A DNA stretch of 64,000 nucleotides from positions 124,001 to 188,000 of the forward strand of contig CAMYJB010000001.1 of assembly GCA_947258565.1 (NCBI GenBank). Direction: 5' to 3'. The notes beneath the pieces were generated by a model. The model was given only the letters and a program-made list of their open reading frames with translations, had not been told where the DNA came from and did no database searches. Within the stretch, counting starts at the first letter, position 1; every line of letters begins with the position of its first letter. A program made the translations under genes and the position numbers. This DNA is from an uncultured Woeseiaceae bacterium. Its GTDB lineage: Bacteria > Pseudomonadota > Gammaproteobacteria > Steroidobacterales > Woeseiaceae. This document shows positions 1 to 10,992 of this stretch, piece by piece.

Positions 1-759
1 CGCGCGCACGTCCGCCACGAAGTCGGTAATCGTGAAATCCACCTCGTGGCCTACGGCACTGACAATCGGCAACGGGCATTCCGCGATGGCGCGAGCGAGT
101 TGCTCGTCATTGAATGCCCAGAGGTCCTCGAGCGAGCCGCCGCCCCGGGTCAGGATCAGGACATCGCACTCGTCCCGCCGAATCGCGGTCTGCAAAGCCG
201 CGATCAGCTCTCCTGGCGCTGCGTCGCCCTGCACGGCTGCGGGGTAGATGATGACCGGCACGATCGGGAAGCGGCGCCGCAGGACGCTCAGCACGTCGCG
301 CACCGCCGCGCCGCTGGGCGAGGTGAGGACGCCGATGCGCCGTGGAAGCGGGGGAATCGCCTGCTTGCGGTCGTCGTCGAACAGGCCCTCCGCGGCCAGC
401 TTCTTCTTGAGCGCCTCGTAGCGCCGCTGCAGTACCCCTTCCCCGGCGGCTTCGATCTGTTCGACGATGAGTTGGTAGTCACCGCGGGCCTCGTACAGGC
501 TGACCTGGCCGTAGGCGAGCACGTGGTCGCCGTTCCTGAACGCGACGGTCGGGCCGCGCTGGCGGTTGCGAAAGAATGCCGCGCTGATCTGCGCCGACTC
601 GTCCTTGAGCCTGAAGTACAGGTGGCCGGAAGCGGGCCGTGCGATGTTCGAGATCTCGCCTTCGACCCAGAGCCGGCCGACGCCCCGCTCGAGCAGGGTC
701 TTCACCTGGCGGTTCAGCTGGCTGACCGTGATTGCGGTGGCCTGACCCGAGTTTTCCAT
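1..759 (-). CDS. xseA: Exodeoxyribonuclease VII large subunit, 3' end cut by window
   Basis: Large subunit of exonuclease VII, which with XseB degrades single-stranded DNA in the cytoplasm. The gene reads leftward from an ATG at 757-759; 253 codons are present without a stop, so the C-terminus lies beyond the window edge. The N-terminal OB-fold typical of the family is readable (opening with VSQLNRQVKTLLE, then WVEGEISN and HLYFRLKDE), followed by the start of the catalytic domain (RIGVLTSPSGAAVRD, LTRGGGSLEDLWAFND, ISAVGHEVD-type end as IVSAVGHEVDFT). It diverges from guaB with 95 bp between start codons, an arrangement seen in related bacteria. Identity is secure; only the missing C-terminus cannot be described. 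Confidence 0.93.
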   Translation of the reverse strand, partial: MENSGQATAITVSQLNRQVKTLLERGVGRLWVEGEISNIARPASGHLYFRLKDESAQISAAFFRNRQRGPTVAFRNGDHVLAYGQVSLYEARGDYQLIVEQIEAAGEGVLQRRYEALKKKLAAEGLFDDDRKQAIPPLPRRIGVLTSPSGAAVRDVLSVLRRRFPIVPVIIYPAAVQGDAAPGELIAALQTAIRRDECDVLILTRGGGSLEDLWAFNDEQLARAIAECPLPIVSAVGHEVDFTITDFVADVRA

Positions 760-788
760 GGTCGCGAGTATAGCCGATCAGTCCAAGC

Positions 789-2321
<1,533 letters not shown>

Positions 2322-2338
2322 CCGTCGAAAGAAACTCC

Positions 2339-3937
2339 ATGAGCGAGCCTGCAAGCATCACGAGCATTCCACGCAAGGACATCCATGCGCACCGGCTGCT
2401 GATAATCGATTTCGGCAGCCAGTACACGCAGCTGATCGCACGCCGCGTGCGCGAGCGTGGCGTCTATTCCGAGATCCACCCCTGGGACATGGACGACGCT
2501 GCTATTGCGGCGTTCCAGCCGTCGGGCGTGATTCTCTCGGGTGGGCCCGAGTCGGTGAACCTCGACAACCCGCCGCGCGTCGCGCACGCAGTCTTCGAAC
2601 TCGGCGTGCCCGTCCTCGGCATCTGCTACGGGATGCAGACCATGGCGGCCGAGCTGGGCGGAAAGGTCGAAGCGTCGACGCATCGCGAATTCGGTTATGC
2701 AGAGATCGAGCCGGGCGACTCGGGACTGCTCGGCGGACTCAGCGACACCGAAAGCGGGCCACCGCTCTTGAAAGTCTGGATGAGCCATGGCGATCGCGTC
2801 GAAGCCCTGCCACCCGGCTTCGAGGCGACGGCAAGCAGCAGCAATTCGCCGCTGGCGGCCATGGAGGATCGCAAACGGCGCTTCTACGGCGTGCAGTTCC
2901 ACCCCGAGGTCACGCACACGTTGCAGGGCCAGGCGATCATGGAGCGTTTCGTGCACGATATCTGCGGCTGTCCCAGCGACTGGACGCCGGGAAACATCGT
3001 TGCCGACGCCATCGCGCGGGTGCGCGAACAGGTCGGGGACGGCAAAGTCCTGCTGGGCCTTTCGGGCGGCGTCGATTCGTCGGTGGTTGCGGCCTTGTTG
3101 CACGAGGCGATCGGCGACCAGCTGACCTGCGTGTTCGTCGATCACGGCCTGTTGCGTCATGACGAGGGCGACCAGGTGATGGATACCTTCGGCGATCATC
3201 TCGGAGTCCGGGTCATACGCGTCGACGCTGCCGACCGCTTTTTTGCCGCGCTCGAAGGTGTGGACGACCCGGAGCACAAGCGCAAGATCATCGGCGGCAA
3301 GTTCATCGAGGTGTTCGACGAGGAAGCGCACAAGCTCGAAGGCATCGAATGGCTCGCCCAGGGCACGATCTACCCGGACGTGATCGAGTCGGCGGGCGCC
3401 TCGACGGGTAAGGCACACGTCATCAAGTCGCATCATAACGTCGGCGGGCTGCCGGAAGACATGCGCATGTCGCTGGTCGAACCGCTGCGTGAACTTTTCA
3501 AGGACGAGGTGCGCAAGATCGGCCTCGAACTCGGCCTGCCGCACGAGATGGTATACAGGCACCCGTTTCCCGGGCCGGGACTCGGCGTGCGCATACTCGG
3601 CGAGGTCCGGCGGGAGTACGTCGAAAAGCTGCAGCTCGCGGACGACATTTTCATCGACGAACTGCGCAAGAACGATCTCTACGACCAGGTCAGCCAGGCG
3701 TTCGCGGTGTTCCTGCCCGTGAAGTCGGTCGGCGTGATGGGCGACGGCCGACGCTACGACTACGTCATCGCGTTGCGTGCCGTGGAGACGATCGATTTCA
3801 TGACCGCCAGGTGGGCGAGGCTGCCCTACGACTTCCTCGAGGCAGTGAGCCTGCGCATTATCAACGAGGTGGAAGGTATTTCCCGCGTCACTTACGACAT
3901 TTCCGGCAAGCCGCCGGCGACCATCGAGTGGGAGTAG
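2339..3937 (+). CDS. guaA: GMP synthase (glutamine-hydrolysing)
   Basis: Converts XMP to GMP using ATP and glutamine-derived ammonia. The 532-residue protein has an N-terminal class I glutamine amidotransferase domain (GICYGMQTM with the nucleophile at about Cys96, and the catalytic His in [11 protein letters not shown]), then an ATP pyrophosphatase domain (P-loop [11 protein letters not shown]) and the C-terminal dimerisation domain ending KPPATIEWE, a standard GuaA terminus. It sits directly downstream of guaB, and its TAG stop abuts the ATG of tadA, so guaB-guaA-tadA looks like one operon. Confidence 0.98.
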   Translation: MSEPASITSIPRKDIHAHRLLIIDFGSQYTQLIARRVRERGVYSEIHPWDMDDAAIAAFQPSGVILSGGPESVNLDNPPRVAHAVFELGVPVLGICYGMQTMAAELGGKVEASTHREFGYAEIEPGDSGLLGGLSDTESGPPLLKVWMSHGDRVEALPPGFEATASSSNSPLAAMEDRKRRFYGVQFHPEVTHTLQGQAIMERFVHDICGCPSDWTPGNIVADAIARVREQVGDGKVLLGLSGGVDSSVVAALLHEAIGDQLTCVFVDHGLLRHDEGDQVMDTFGDHLGVRVIRVDAADRFFAALEGVDDPEHKRKIIGGKFIEVFDEEAHKLEGIEWLAQGTIYPDVIESAGASTGKAHVIKSHHNVGGLPEDMRMSLVEPLRELFKDEVRKIGLELGLPHEMVYRHPFPGPGLGVRILGEVRREYVEKLQLADDIFIDELRKNDLYDQVSQAFAVFLPVKSVGVMGDGRRYDYVIALRAVETIDFMTARWARLPYDFLEAVSLRIINEVEGISRVTYDISGKPPATIEWE

Positions 3938-4405
3938 ATGGCGGCCTGGTCGGAGACCGATCTTGGTCATATGCGCGCGGCGCTTGCCGAGGCGAAGATT
4001 GCTGCGGAGGCGGATGAGGTACCGGTCGGCGCCGTCGTCGTCACGGCTGGTGACATCATCGCGCACGGCCACAACCGCAGCGAGACCGACAATGACCCCA
4101 GCGCGCACGCTGAAATCGTGGCGCTACGCGAAGCTGCCAGAAAAACCGGCAACTACCGGCTGACAGACTCGACTCTCTACGTAACGCTCGAGCCGTGTGC
4201 AATGTGCGTGGGCGCGATGGTGCAGGCGCGGATTGCTCGCCTCGTTTTCGGGGCCTACGATCCGAAAGCCGGGGCAGCGGGCAGCGCGATCGACCTGTCG
4301 GACAGCCCCTCATTCAACCACCGCTTCGAGATCAATGGCGGTGTGCTGGCGGACGAGTGTGGCGCTGTGCTGAAGAGATTTTTCGAATCCCGCCGCAGCG
4401 CGTAG
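3938..4405 (+). CDS. tadA: tRNA-specific adenosine deaminase
   Basis: Deaminates A34 of tRNA-Arg(ACG) to inosine. The 155-residue protein carries the complete cytidine/deoxycytidylate deaminase zinc site: HAE at His57-Glu59 and PCAMC at Cys87/Cys90. The length and C-terminal extension fit TadA rather than a nucleoside deaminase. The ATG follows the guaA stop with no gap, suggesting translational coupling. tadA lying between guaA and mltF is a familiar gammaproteobacterial arrangement. Confidence 0.95.
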   Translation: MAAWSETDLGHMRAALAEAKIAAEADEVPVGAVVVTAGDIIAHGHNRSETDNDPSAHAEIVALREAARKTGNYRLTDSTLYVTLEPCAMCVGAMVQARIARLVFGAYDPKAGAAGSAIDLSDSPSFNHRFEINGGVLADECGAVLKRFFESRRSA

Positions 4406-4429
4406 GAGCGCATCTCGAGGCGCGCTCCT
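4404..4429. terminator. Hairpin between convergent tadA and mltF
   Basis: An 8-bp perfect stem (AGGAGCGC / GCGCTCCT) starts at the tadA stop codon and lies in the 37-bp gap between the convergent tadA and mltF. No T-run follows on either side, so a terminator role is plausible but unproven. Confidence 0.35.
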
Positions 4430-4442
4430 GCCGGTGCGACGG

Positions 4443-5873
4443 TCAGGTTTCGGTGATCTCCCGCTCTTCTTCCACCGTATCGGGCTCCGGTACCATCTCT
4501 TCCGGCAACTCCCCGTCTTCAGGGATGTCCGGTTCCTCGTTGGCCGTCAACCACTTGAGGATGTTGTAGTATCTGCGGATATTGTTCACGTACAGCACCG
4601 GTTCCCAGCCACGCGCATAACCGTAGGGTACTCTCGTGTACCACTTGCGCCGTGCAAGCAGCGGCAGCGCCTTGGATACCTCTATCCACGTGTCGGGATT
4701 GCCCCCCTGCCATTCGACGATCATGCGTGCGTCTTTAAGGTGATTGAAGCCCACGTTGTAGGCGGCCAGGGCCATCCACGTACGGTCCGGTTCGTCGACC
4801 GTGTCGGCGACGCGTTCGGTCTGTCGCACATAGTACTGCGCGCCCCCGAAGATGCTGTTTTTCGGATCCACCCGGTCGTCGATTCCAAGGTAGGCGGCGG
4901 TATCTTCAGTGAGCATCATGATGCCGCGGACGCCGGTCGGCGAGACGGCGCCGGAACGCCAGTGGGACTCCTGGTAGCCGATGGCTGCGAGCAGGCGCCA
5001 GTCGGCACCCCACTCGGCGCCGGCTTCCTCGAACATCTGGCGGTACCGCGGCAGCCGGCTCTCGTAGTGCCGGATGAAATTGCGCGTGCCGACGTAATCG
5101 AATTTCTTCGTGTGACCGTAGTAGCGGTCGTGCACGCGAGCGAGATACCCGTCGCGATCCGCGTTGATCAGGAAGTTGTCCGCACGAGCCAGCAGGCTGT
5201 CGCCCGCGCCCTTCGGGAACGCCCACGCGATCGGGTCGCCGAGTTCCAGATCGAGCGCCACCCTCAGGTCAGGGTGGAAGTGCCGCTGCACGTTGAACTC
5301 CGTGCTGTCAGCGATCGTGAAATCGACTTCTTCGTTGGCCACCTTTTCGAGCAGATCGGTGACCTCGGCGTCGGCGTTTTCCGTCCACTCGAGGTCCGGA
5401 TGAACCGTCGATAAGGCCTGCAGCATGTCGGAGTGGCTGCTGCCCGCCATTACTTCGATCGGGCGCCCGATGACGTCCTCGATACTCCGCGGTTTGCCCG
5501 TGCCGAGCTTGTAGATGAGATGCATGTCGACCATCTCGTACGGATAGCCGAAGTGCAGGTAATCGCGCCGCGACTCCGTGATCGAGAGGCCCGCGGCAGC
5601 CATGTGAGCCTTTCCCGCATTCAGGTAAGGGACAATTTCGGAGATGCTGTCGACCGTCTCGATCACGAGTTCGACGCCGAGTTCGTCGGCGAATCGCTGC
5701 ACCAGGTCGAATTCCGGCCCGGAGGGTCCGTCCGGGCCCTCGACGTAGCTGACGGGGCTGTCGCGGGTCACGACGCGCAACTCGCCGAGTTCGAGCACCT
5801 GGTCCAGGAGAGGAGGTGGCGACGAACAGGTGCCGATCAGTGCTGCCAGAGTTATGTAGAGCAACAGGCGCAA
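4443..5873 (-). CDS. mltF: Membrane-bound lytic murein transglycosylase F
   Basis: Periplasmic lytic transglycosylase that cleaves peptidoglycan. The 476-residue product has two modules: an ABC-type solute-binding-like domain (about residues 30-265) and a C-terminal SLT domain with the catalytic Glu in IGYQESHW, followed by GVRGIMMLT and AAYNVG. The N-terminus is a short hydrophobic stretch ending IGTC, a lipobox-like site with an unusual Thr before the Cys. The start codon is TTG at 5871-5873; I see no better in-frame ATG that keeps the signal sequence. The C-terminal tail is very acidic. It is convergent with tadA. Confidence 0.93.
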   Translation of the reverse strand: MRLLLYITLAALIGTCSSPPPLLDQVLELGELRVVTRDSPVSYVEGPDGPSGPEFDLVQRFADELGVELVIETVDSISEIVPYLNAGKAHMAAAGLSITESRRDYLHFGYPYEMVDMHLIYKLGTGKPRSIEDVIGRPIEVMAGSSHSDMLQALSTVHPDLEWTENADAEVTDLLEKVANEEVDFTIADSTEFNVQRHFHPDLRVALDLELGDPIAWAFPKGAGDSLLARADNFLINADRDGYLARVHDRYYGHTKKFDYVGTRNFIRHYESRLPRYRQMFEEAGAEWGADWRLLAAIGYQESHWRSGAVSPTGVRGIMMLTEDTAAYLGIDDRVDPKNSIFGGAQYYVRQTERVADTVDEPDRTWMALAAYNVGFNHLKDARMIVEWQGGNPDTWIEVSKALPLLARRKWYTRVPYGYARGWEPVLYVNNIRRYYNILKWLTANEEPDIPEDGELPEEMVPEPDTVEEEREITET

Positions 5874-6048
5874 GAGCTATCTCCGCGTTGCATCGCTTAT
5901 TGGTTTGACCGGCCGGGCAGGCATCGGATTCCCCCCTTTTGCCCGGTTCCGGTCTGGCGCTGTGATTCTATTTTACCGTTTTTGTCGTAGTCCATGCTGT
6001 TAAAGTTTGCGACACCTGCGTAAAATCCGGACCCCGCGATGCAACATC

Positions 6049-6165
6049 GGAGAGGTGCCGGAGTGGTCGAACGGGCCTGACTCGACAAACCGGCGCAGCC
6101 GGTTTGGACGCCGCAGGCGCCCCGCAGGGGCGAGGAGCGAAGCGACGAGTCAAATCAGGTGTACG
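6049..6165 (+). pseudogene. Interrupted 5' part of tRNA-Ser
   Basis: Bases 6049-6085 match the 5' 37 bases of the intact tRNA-Ser at 6207 with two differences: acceptor strand, D arm and the 5' side of the anticodon arm up to CTCGA. A GC-rich insertion of about 67 bases (6086-6152) follows, containing a hairpin (AAACCGGC / GCCGGTTT around 6088-6105). The sequence then resumes with AATCAGGTGTACG, the 3' side of the anticodon stem and start of the variable arm, before diverging. The T arm and 3' acceptor strand are absent, so this copy should not form a functional tRNA. Confidence 0.75.
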
Positions 6166-6206
6166 CCGCCCGCAGGGCGTCTCGCCGAACGAAAATACGA
6201 AATTAT

Positions 6207-6299
<93 letters not shown>

Positions 6300-6304
6300 A
6301 AATG

Positions 6305-6336
6305 AAACGGCCCCCTTTGCGGGGCCGTTTCGTTTT
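6305..6336 (+). terminator. Rho-independent terminator after tRNA-Ser
   Basis: A 10-bp perfect stem (AAACGGCCCC / GGGGCCGTTT, 6-base loop) begins 8 bases after the tRNA CCA end and is followed by CGTTTTC. Confidence 0.8.
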
Positions 6337-6415
6337 CTCGCCGAGTGTGGTTGCGGAAGCAGAATCCTGTTCGACGGGCGCAGCGGCGCAGCCGCCTGCC
6401 CGGTCGCGGAGCGAC

Positions 6416-6434
6416 AATCCCACCCTCTCCGCCA
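6416..6434 (+). pseudogene. 3' fragment of tRNA-Ser
   Basis: The 19 bases are identical to the last 19 of the intact tRNA-Ser (3' half of the T arm, acceptor strand, discriminator G and CCA). They are preceded by a GC-rich palindromic stretch (GGCGCAGCCGCC, 6384-6395), not by a tRNA body. This is a fragment, not a gene. Confidence 0.75.
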
Positions 6435-6443
6435 GTAAACAAA

Positions 6444-6479
6444 AAAAAAGGTACCGGATTCAAGTCCGGTACCTTTTTT
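6444..6479. terminator. Bidirectional terminator downstream of tRNA fragments
   Basis: A-run, then a perfect 9-bp stem GGTACCGGA/TCCGGTACC with a 6-base loop, then T6. A-tract and T-tract on opposite sides allow termination in both directions. It isolates the tRNA block from the gene at 6601. Confidence 0.8.
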
Positions 6480-6600
6480 GTACATTGAGTCTCCTCCCGG
6501 GGGCTCGCGAATGCTTTTTCTTCTCGGGCAATGGTCCCCGGTGTCGAGGCTGAGGAAATAGCGCTGGATTTTCTGGCCTCTTGCGAGGCAAACTCGTGTC

Positions 6601-7917
6601 ATGAGTGGACCCCCAATCCACATTCGCAACCGCTGGCTGCGAGATCCAGTACTACGCATCTGGATAGCGGTGGTCGTTGTCGTCCTCGTTGCGGCCAGCG
6701 TGGCTTGGAGTCTCCTGCCGCCACCGTTGCCGCAAGTGGTGCGTTTGGGCACCGGCCAAGCCGGTGGATATTATGAACGTTTCGGCGAGGGGCTACGTAA
6801 AGAAGTAGCCGAGCACGGAGTCGAACTGGAGACGGTGACCACGGCCGGCTCGATGGACAACATCCACCTGTTACTCGATGGAAAAATTGATATAGCGTTA
6901 GTCCAGAGCGGAAACCTGAGTGATGCGCAATCCGCTCAGCTGCTTTCCATCGCAAGTGTGTTCTACGAACCTGTGCTCGTCGTGGAACGCAGCGAGTGGG
7001 ATTCCTACCATATCGCTGGCGGCCGTATCGCCATTGGCGCACCGGGCAGCGGCGGCAATGCACTCGTACGCCGGCTCCTCGAGGACCAGGGGATCCGCGA
7101 CGGCGAACCACCAGGCACTCAGTTCGTAGAGATAGCCGGAGAGGCGGCGGTCAATGCACTTCAGTCGGGGGAGCTCGACTCAGCGGTTTTCGTGACATCA
7201 TTTGACGCGCCGTGGGTACGGACACTTTTTACCGACTCTGATCTGAGGGTGACGGACTTCGCACTGGCCGAAGCCTTTTCACGGCATGATCGTTTTCTCA
7301 GACGTCTTATCATCCCGGCCGGCCTTGTCGATCTCAGGTACGAACTGCCGCCGAAAGACCTGCAGATCGTTGCGACGACTGCCAGCCTGGTGATCCGGCC
7401 GGATGCCCACAAAGCGCTTATCCCCCTGTTCATAGAGAGTTCGCGACAGCAACTGTCGCAGGGCGGGTTGCTGGCAGCCCCGGGTGAGTTTCCGTCTGCG
7501 CATGGGGTCGAGGCACCGCTCGCGGATGAAGCACTTCAATACTTCCAGCGCGGGCCTTCGTTCTTTTATCGCTGGCTTCCGATCAGCTATGCATCGACTG
7601 CTACGCGACTCGCGATCGTATTGATTCCGCTGCTCACCCTGATGTATCCGCTGTTTCGCCTGGCCGGACCAGCTTACCGTTGGGCTACCGAGCGCCGCAT
7701 CTACCGCTGGTATCGCGTGCTGGGGCGGATTGAGAGAAGAATGGACGCCGCCGACAGCGCCGCCAGCCTGGATTCCATCCAGGAAGAACTTGACCGCGTC
7801 GACGAACAGATCCGGCACGTGCACGTGCCTAACAAATATGGATCGAATCTATTTAGCCTGCGAATGCACCAAAAATTGCTGCAAGACCGACTGGCGAGCC
7901 TTCGACGGAACGCATGA
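6601..7917 (+). CDS. TAXI-family TRAP transporter solute-binding protein, membrane-anchored
   Basis: The 438-residue protein has one N-terminal membrane segment (about residues 19-42), then a TAXI-type binding domain recognisable by RLGTGQAGGYYERFGEGL, a TTAGSMDN motif and IDIALVQSGN. A second hydrophobic segment (LAIVLIPLLTLMYPLF, about residues 340-355) is followed by a charged cytoplasmic-looking tail predicted as helical. TAXI proteins normally deliver organic acids or glutamate to a DctM-type permease, but no TRAP permease gene lies nearby. A sensory or non-transport role is therefore possible. The second membrane segment and tail recur in a subset of TAXI proteins. Substrate unknown. 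Confidence 0.8.
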   Translation: MSGPPIHIRNRWLRDPVLRIWIAVVVVVLVAASVAWSLLPPPLPQVVRLGTGQAGGYYERFGEGLRKEVAEHGVELETVTTAGSMDNIHLLLDGKIDIALVQSGNLSDAQSAQLLSIASVFYEPVLVVERSEWDSYHIAGGRIAIGAPGSGGNALVRRLLEDQGIRDGEPPGTQFVEIAGEAAVNALQSGELDSAVFVTSFDAPWVRTLFTDSDLRVTDFALAEAFSRHDRFLRRLIIPAGLVDLRYELPPKDLQIVATTASLVIRPDAHKALIPLFIESSRQQLSQGGLLAAPGEFPSAHGVEAPLADEALQYFQRGPSFFYRWLPISYASTATRLAIVLIPLLTLMYPLFRLAGPAYRWATERRIYRWYRVLGRIERRMDAADSAASLDSIQEELDRVDEQIRHVHVPNKYGSNLFSLRMHQKLLQDRLASLRRNA

Positions 7918-7959
7918 CGGCAGAGCATTCTTCGCAGAGGACTCGCCGCTCCGCCAGCG

Positions 7960-8400
7960 CTAGATCGCTCCGGTGTCGACGCCAGCGGTATCGGCGTTGT
8001 CGAAAAGTCGCGCGTACTCGATCTTGATACAGCGATCCATAACAACTTCGAGCCCGGCGGCACGTGCTTTTTCTGCCGATTCGTCGTGCTCGATGTCGAG
8101 CTGCATCCAGATGACCTTGGCGCCGATGTCGATTGCAGCTTCGACAAACGGCGGCACACGCTCCGATCGCTGAAACAGGTCGACGATATCCACTGACGTA
8201 GGTATCGCGTTCAAATCCGGGTAGCACCGGCGGCCGAGTACTTCATCGTATTTAGGGTTGACCGGGATCACCTCGAAACCTTTATCAAGCAGGTACCTGG
8301 CGACCTGGTTACTGGGTTTCGATGGTTCGGCCGAGAGTCCCACGATCGCGACTCGTTCGTAGTGGGTGAGGATACGTCGCAAGGCGTCTGTGTCGGTCAC
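7960..8400 (-). CDS. CoA-binding domain protein (YccU-like)
   Basis: A 146-residue Rossmann-fold protein of the succinyl-CoA-ligase-like CoA_binding family: VAIVGLSAEPSKPSNQVA near the N-terminus and VNPKYDEVLGRRCYPDL match the family. It starts with GTG at 8398-8400, overlapping the stop of the upstream acyl-CoA synthetase by four bases (GTGA), so it is translationally coupled as the last gene of a three-gene acyl-CoA operon. Members bind CoA without known catalysis; the context suggests a CoA or acyl-CoA related accessory role, which is inference. Confidence 0.85.
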   Translation of the reverse strand: MTDTDALRRILTHYERVAIVGLSAEPSKPSNQVARYLLDKGFEVIPVNPKYDEVLGRRCYPDLNAIPTSVDIVDLFQRSERVPPFVEAAIDIGAKVIWMQLDIEHDESAEKARAAGLEVVMDRCIKIEYARLFDNADTAGVDTGAI

Positions 8401-10025
8401 AATCGCCCGGCCTTTTTGCGCAGCTCGACTTTACGGATTTTACCGGTCGACGTCTTCGGCAATGGCCCGAATACGACTTTGCGCGGTGCTTTGAAGTGCG
8501 CCATGTTATCGCGGCAAAAATCGATAAGCTCCTGCTCGCTGATCGCTCCGGTGTCGCTGCGGAGATCGACGAACGCGCAGGGTGTCTCACCCCATTTTTC
8601 GTCCGGCATCGCCGTGACGGCGGCCTCGAGCACGGCCGGATGGCTGTAGAGTGTCGCCTCGACCTCGATACTCGAAATGTTTTCGCCACCCGAAATGATC
8701 ACATCCTTGGCGCGGTCCTTGATCTCGATATAGCCATCGGGATGGCAGACCGCGAGGTCACCGGAATGGAAATAACCGCCCGCAAATGCCTGAGCGGTCG
8801 CCTCGGGGTTCTTCAGGTAGCCTTTCATCACAATATTGCCGCGGAACATGACCTCGCCGATGGTCTTACCGTCTTTCGGCACTGGCTCCAGTGTCTCCGG
8901 GTTTGCCACGATGAGTTGCTCGAGCATGGGATAGCGCACTCCCTGGCGCGCCTTGAGCTGCGACTGTTCGCGCATCGGCAACTTATCCCAGTGCTCATGC
9001 CAGGAGCAGACGACAGCGGGACCATACACTTCGGTCAGCCCATACGTATGGGTAACGTTGAAATTCAGCCGGGCCATTGCTTCGAGGACCGCCGGCGGCG
9101 GCGCGGCGCCCGCGGCCATTACATTAACCGGGCGATCGACTGCCTTCTTCAGCTCATCGTCTGCATTCGCCATCAGATTCAGCACGACCGGCGCGCCACA
9201 CAGGTGCGTGACGCCGTTTTGCCTGATGGCATCGAAAATCTTCACGTCACGGACATCGCGCAAACAGACGCTGGTGCCATTCAGGGCAGCGATCGTCCAG
9301 GGAAAGCACCAGCCGTTGCAGTGAAACATTGGCAGGGTCCAGAGATACACCGGGTGAGCGCTCATGTTCCACGCCAGTATGTTCGACACTGCGTTCAAAT
9401 ACGCACCGCGATGATGGCTGACGACGCCTTTGGGGTTGCCGGTGGTACCGGATGTATAGCCGAGCGCAATAGCCTGCCATTCGTCATGCGGCAACTCCCA
9501 GGCGAATTCGGGATCGCCGCTTGCCAGAAAGTCCTCGTATTCATAGTCGCCAATCATCTCGCCTTCTTTCAAGGCTGGATCATCCACGTAGATCACGAGC
9601 GGTTTATCGTCGAGCTGGTCCAGCGCCACTGCCACCGTCGCGGCATACTCGGGATCGGTTAGCAAGACGCGGGCACCGCCGTGTTCGAGCTGAAAAGCTA
9701 TCGCACCCGGGTCGAGGCGAATATTGAGCGCATGAATAACCGCACCCGCCATCGGAATGGCGAAATGGGCCTCGTACATCGCCGGCACGTTGGGCAGCAT
9801 GACTGCAACGGTGACGTCTCTCGCGACGCCATGCTGCCGCAGTGCGCTGGCAAACCGGCAGCTGCGGCGATACGTTTCGCGCCAGCTACGGCGCGATTTG
9901 TTGTAGACGAGGGCGCAACGCTCAGGGTAAACCGCTGCGGCCCGCTCGATAAAAGTCAGCGGTGAAAGCGGCGTATAGTTGGCCGCATTCTTGTCGAGGT
10001 CGGCCGAGTACTGCGAGTCTGCCAT
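8397..10025 (-). CDS. Acyl-CoA synthetase (AMP-forming)
   Basis: Activates a carboxylic acid to its CoA thioester through an acyl-adenylate. The 542-residue protein has the P-loop-like motif YTSGTTGNPKGVV, a TYGLTEVYGP motif, the hinge region IKDRAKDVIISGGENISS and the catalytic Lys in KTSTGKIRK near the C-terminus. The sequence resembles the medium/long-chain 'acyl-CoA synthetase' group related to 3-methylmercaptopropionyl-CoA ligase (DmdB), but substrate cannot be set from sequence. It follows the enoyl-CoA hydratase by 9 bp and overlaps the CoA-binding gene by 4 bp. Confidence 0.93.
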   Translation of the reverse strand: MADSQYSADLDKNAANYTPLSPLTFIERAAAVYPERCALVYNKSRRSWRETYRRSCRFASALRQHGVARDVTVAVMLPNVPAMYEAHFAIPMAGAVIHALNIRLDPGAIAFQLEHGGARVLLTDPEYAATVAVALDQLDDKPLVIYVDDPALKEGEMIGDYEYEDFLASGDPEFAWELPHDEWQAIALGYTSGTTGNPKGVVSHHRGAYLNAVSNILAWNMSAHPVYLWTLPMFHCNGWCFPWTIAALNGTSVCLRDVRDVKIFDAIRQNGVTHLCGAPVVLNLMANADDELKKAVDRPVNVMAAGAAPPPAVLEAMARLNFNVTHTYGLTEVYGPAVVCSWHEHWDKLPMREQSQLKARQGVRYPMLEQLIVANPETLEPVPKDGKTIGEVMFRGNIVMKGYLKNPEATAQAFAGGYFHSGDLAVCHPDGYIEIKDRAKDVIISGGENISSIEVEATLYSHPAVLEAAVTAMPDEKWGETPCAFVDLRSDTGAISEQELIDFCRDNMAHFKAPRKVVFGPLPKTSTGKIRKVELRKKAGRL

Positions 10026-10034
10026 GGCCTGGCG

Positions 10035-10832
10035 CTATTTGTTCTTCCACTCGGGTTTTCGCTTCTGAATGAAAGCATCGATGCCCTCGCGCGCGTCGTG
10101 CGAATCCATGTTGCAGGCCATGCGTTCGCTTGCGTAGGAATACGCATCGGCAAGATCCATCGGCAGTTGCTTGTAAAACATGTCCTTGCCGAGCTTGATC
10201 GAGTGCGCAGACTTGGCCGCTATTTTGGCAGCCAGCGCCTGCGTCGCCGATTCGAGTTCTGCAGCCGGGACAACCTCGTTGACCAGGCCATATGCCTCGG
10301 CCTCTGCTGCCGATATGAAGTCCCCCGTAAGCAGCATTTGCATCGCCTTCTTGCGAGGAAGATTACGGCTCAGAGGCACTGCCGGGGTCGAGCAAAACAA
10401 ACCGAAGTTGATGCCCGAGACAGCGAAACGCGCATCCTCGGTGGCCACCGCCAGGTCGCAGTTGGCAACCAGCTGGCAGCCTGCGGCCGTAGCGATTCCA
10501 TGCACCTGAGCAATGACCGGTTGCGGCAGGCGGTTAATACTGACCATCATGCGCCCACACTGGTCGAACAGCGCCTGGTGGAAAGCGCGGTCCTCGCTCG
10601 CGCGCATTTCTTTTAAATCATGACCCGCACAAAATGCCTTGCCATGGGCCGCAATGATGACGACTTTCAGTCTTTCATCCTGCGCAATCTGGTCCAGCTC
10701 GTGCTGCAGGCTGGTCAGCAGTTCTTCGGATAACGCATTGAATTTCGTCGGTCGATTGAGGGTCAGCGTTGCAATACCGTCGTCATCGCTGCGCAACAGA
10801 ACGGGCTCTGGAGTGACTGGATCGGTGCTCAT
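10035..10832 (-). CDS. Enoyl-CoA hydratase/isomerase family protein
   Basis: Crotonase-fold protein of 265 residues, first gene of the acyl-CoA operon. The oxyanion-hole motifs HGKAFCAGHDLKEM and the IAQVHGIATAAGCQLVANCDLAVA helix are clear. The hydratase Glu positions are less obvious: the second active-site region reads GINFGLFCSTPAVPLSRNL, where many true hydratases carry a Glu, so another crotonase activity (isomerase or hydrolase) is possible. The C-terminal FIQKRKPEWKNK is typical. It likely acts on the CoA thioester made by the neighbouring synthetase. Confidence 0.9.
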   Translation of the reverse strand: MSTDPVTPEPVLLRSDDDGIATLTLNRPTKFNALSEELLTSLQHELDQIAQDERLKVVIIAAHGKAFCAGHDLKEMRASEDRAFHQALFDQCGRMMVSINRLPQPVIAQVHGIATAAGCQLVANCDLAVATEDARFAVSGINFGLFCSTPAVPLSRNLPRKKAMQMLLTGDFISAAEAEAYGLVNEVVPAAELESATQALAAKIAAKSAHSIKLGKDMFYKQLPMDLADAYSYASERMACNMDSHDAREGIDAFIQKRKPEWKNK

Positions 10833-10992
10833 CGATTAGATTCCCTGTGGTATGTGACGGGCTGAATACGGATCCGCTCCAGTTTTTTCAATGAACGACC
10901 GATTTCATGCCTCGTACGTCACCATACCCAGCGCCGACGATTTATTCCAATTCCAGCCAGGTGGTCCTGTTCGTTGGCCGCAGGAGCCGCGC

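Noticed and set aside
6450-6474. T-arm-like hairpin (GGATTCAAGTCC) suggesting another tRNA piece
   Set aside because: Loop and closing pair do not fit a T loop, and the flanking A and T runs make it a bidirectional terminator.
8496-9662. 388-codon frame antisense to the acyl-CoA synthetase
   Set aside because: Shadow frame with low-complexity His/Asp/Arg content; the synthetase motifs on the other strand are complete.
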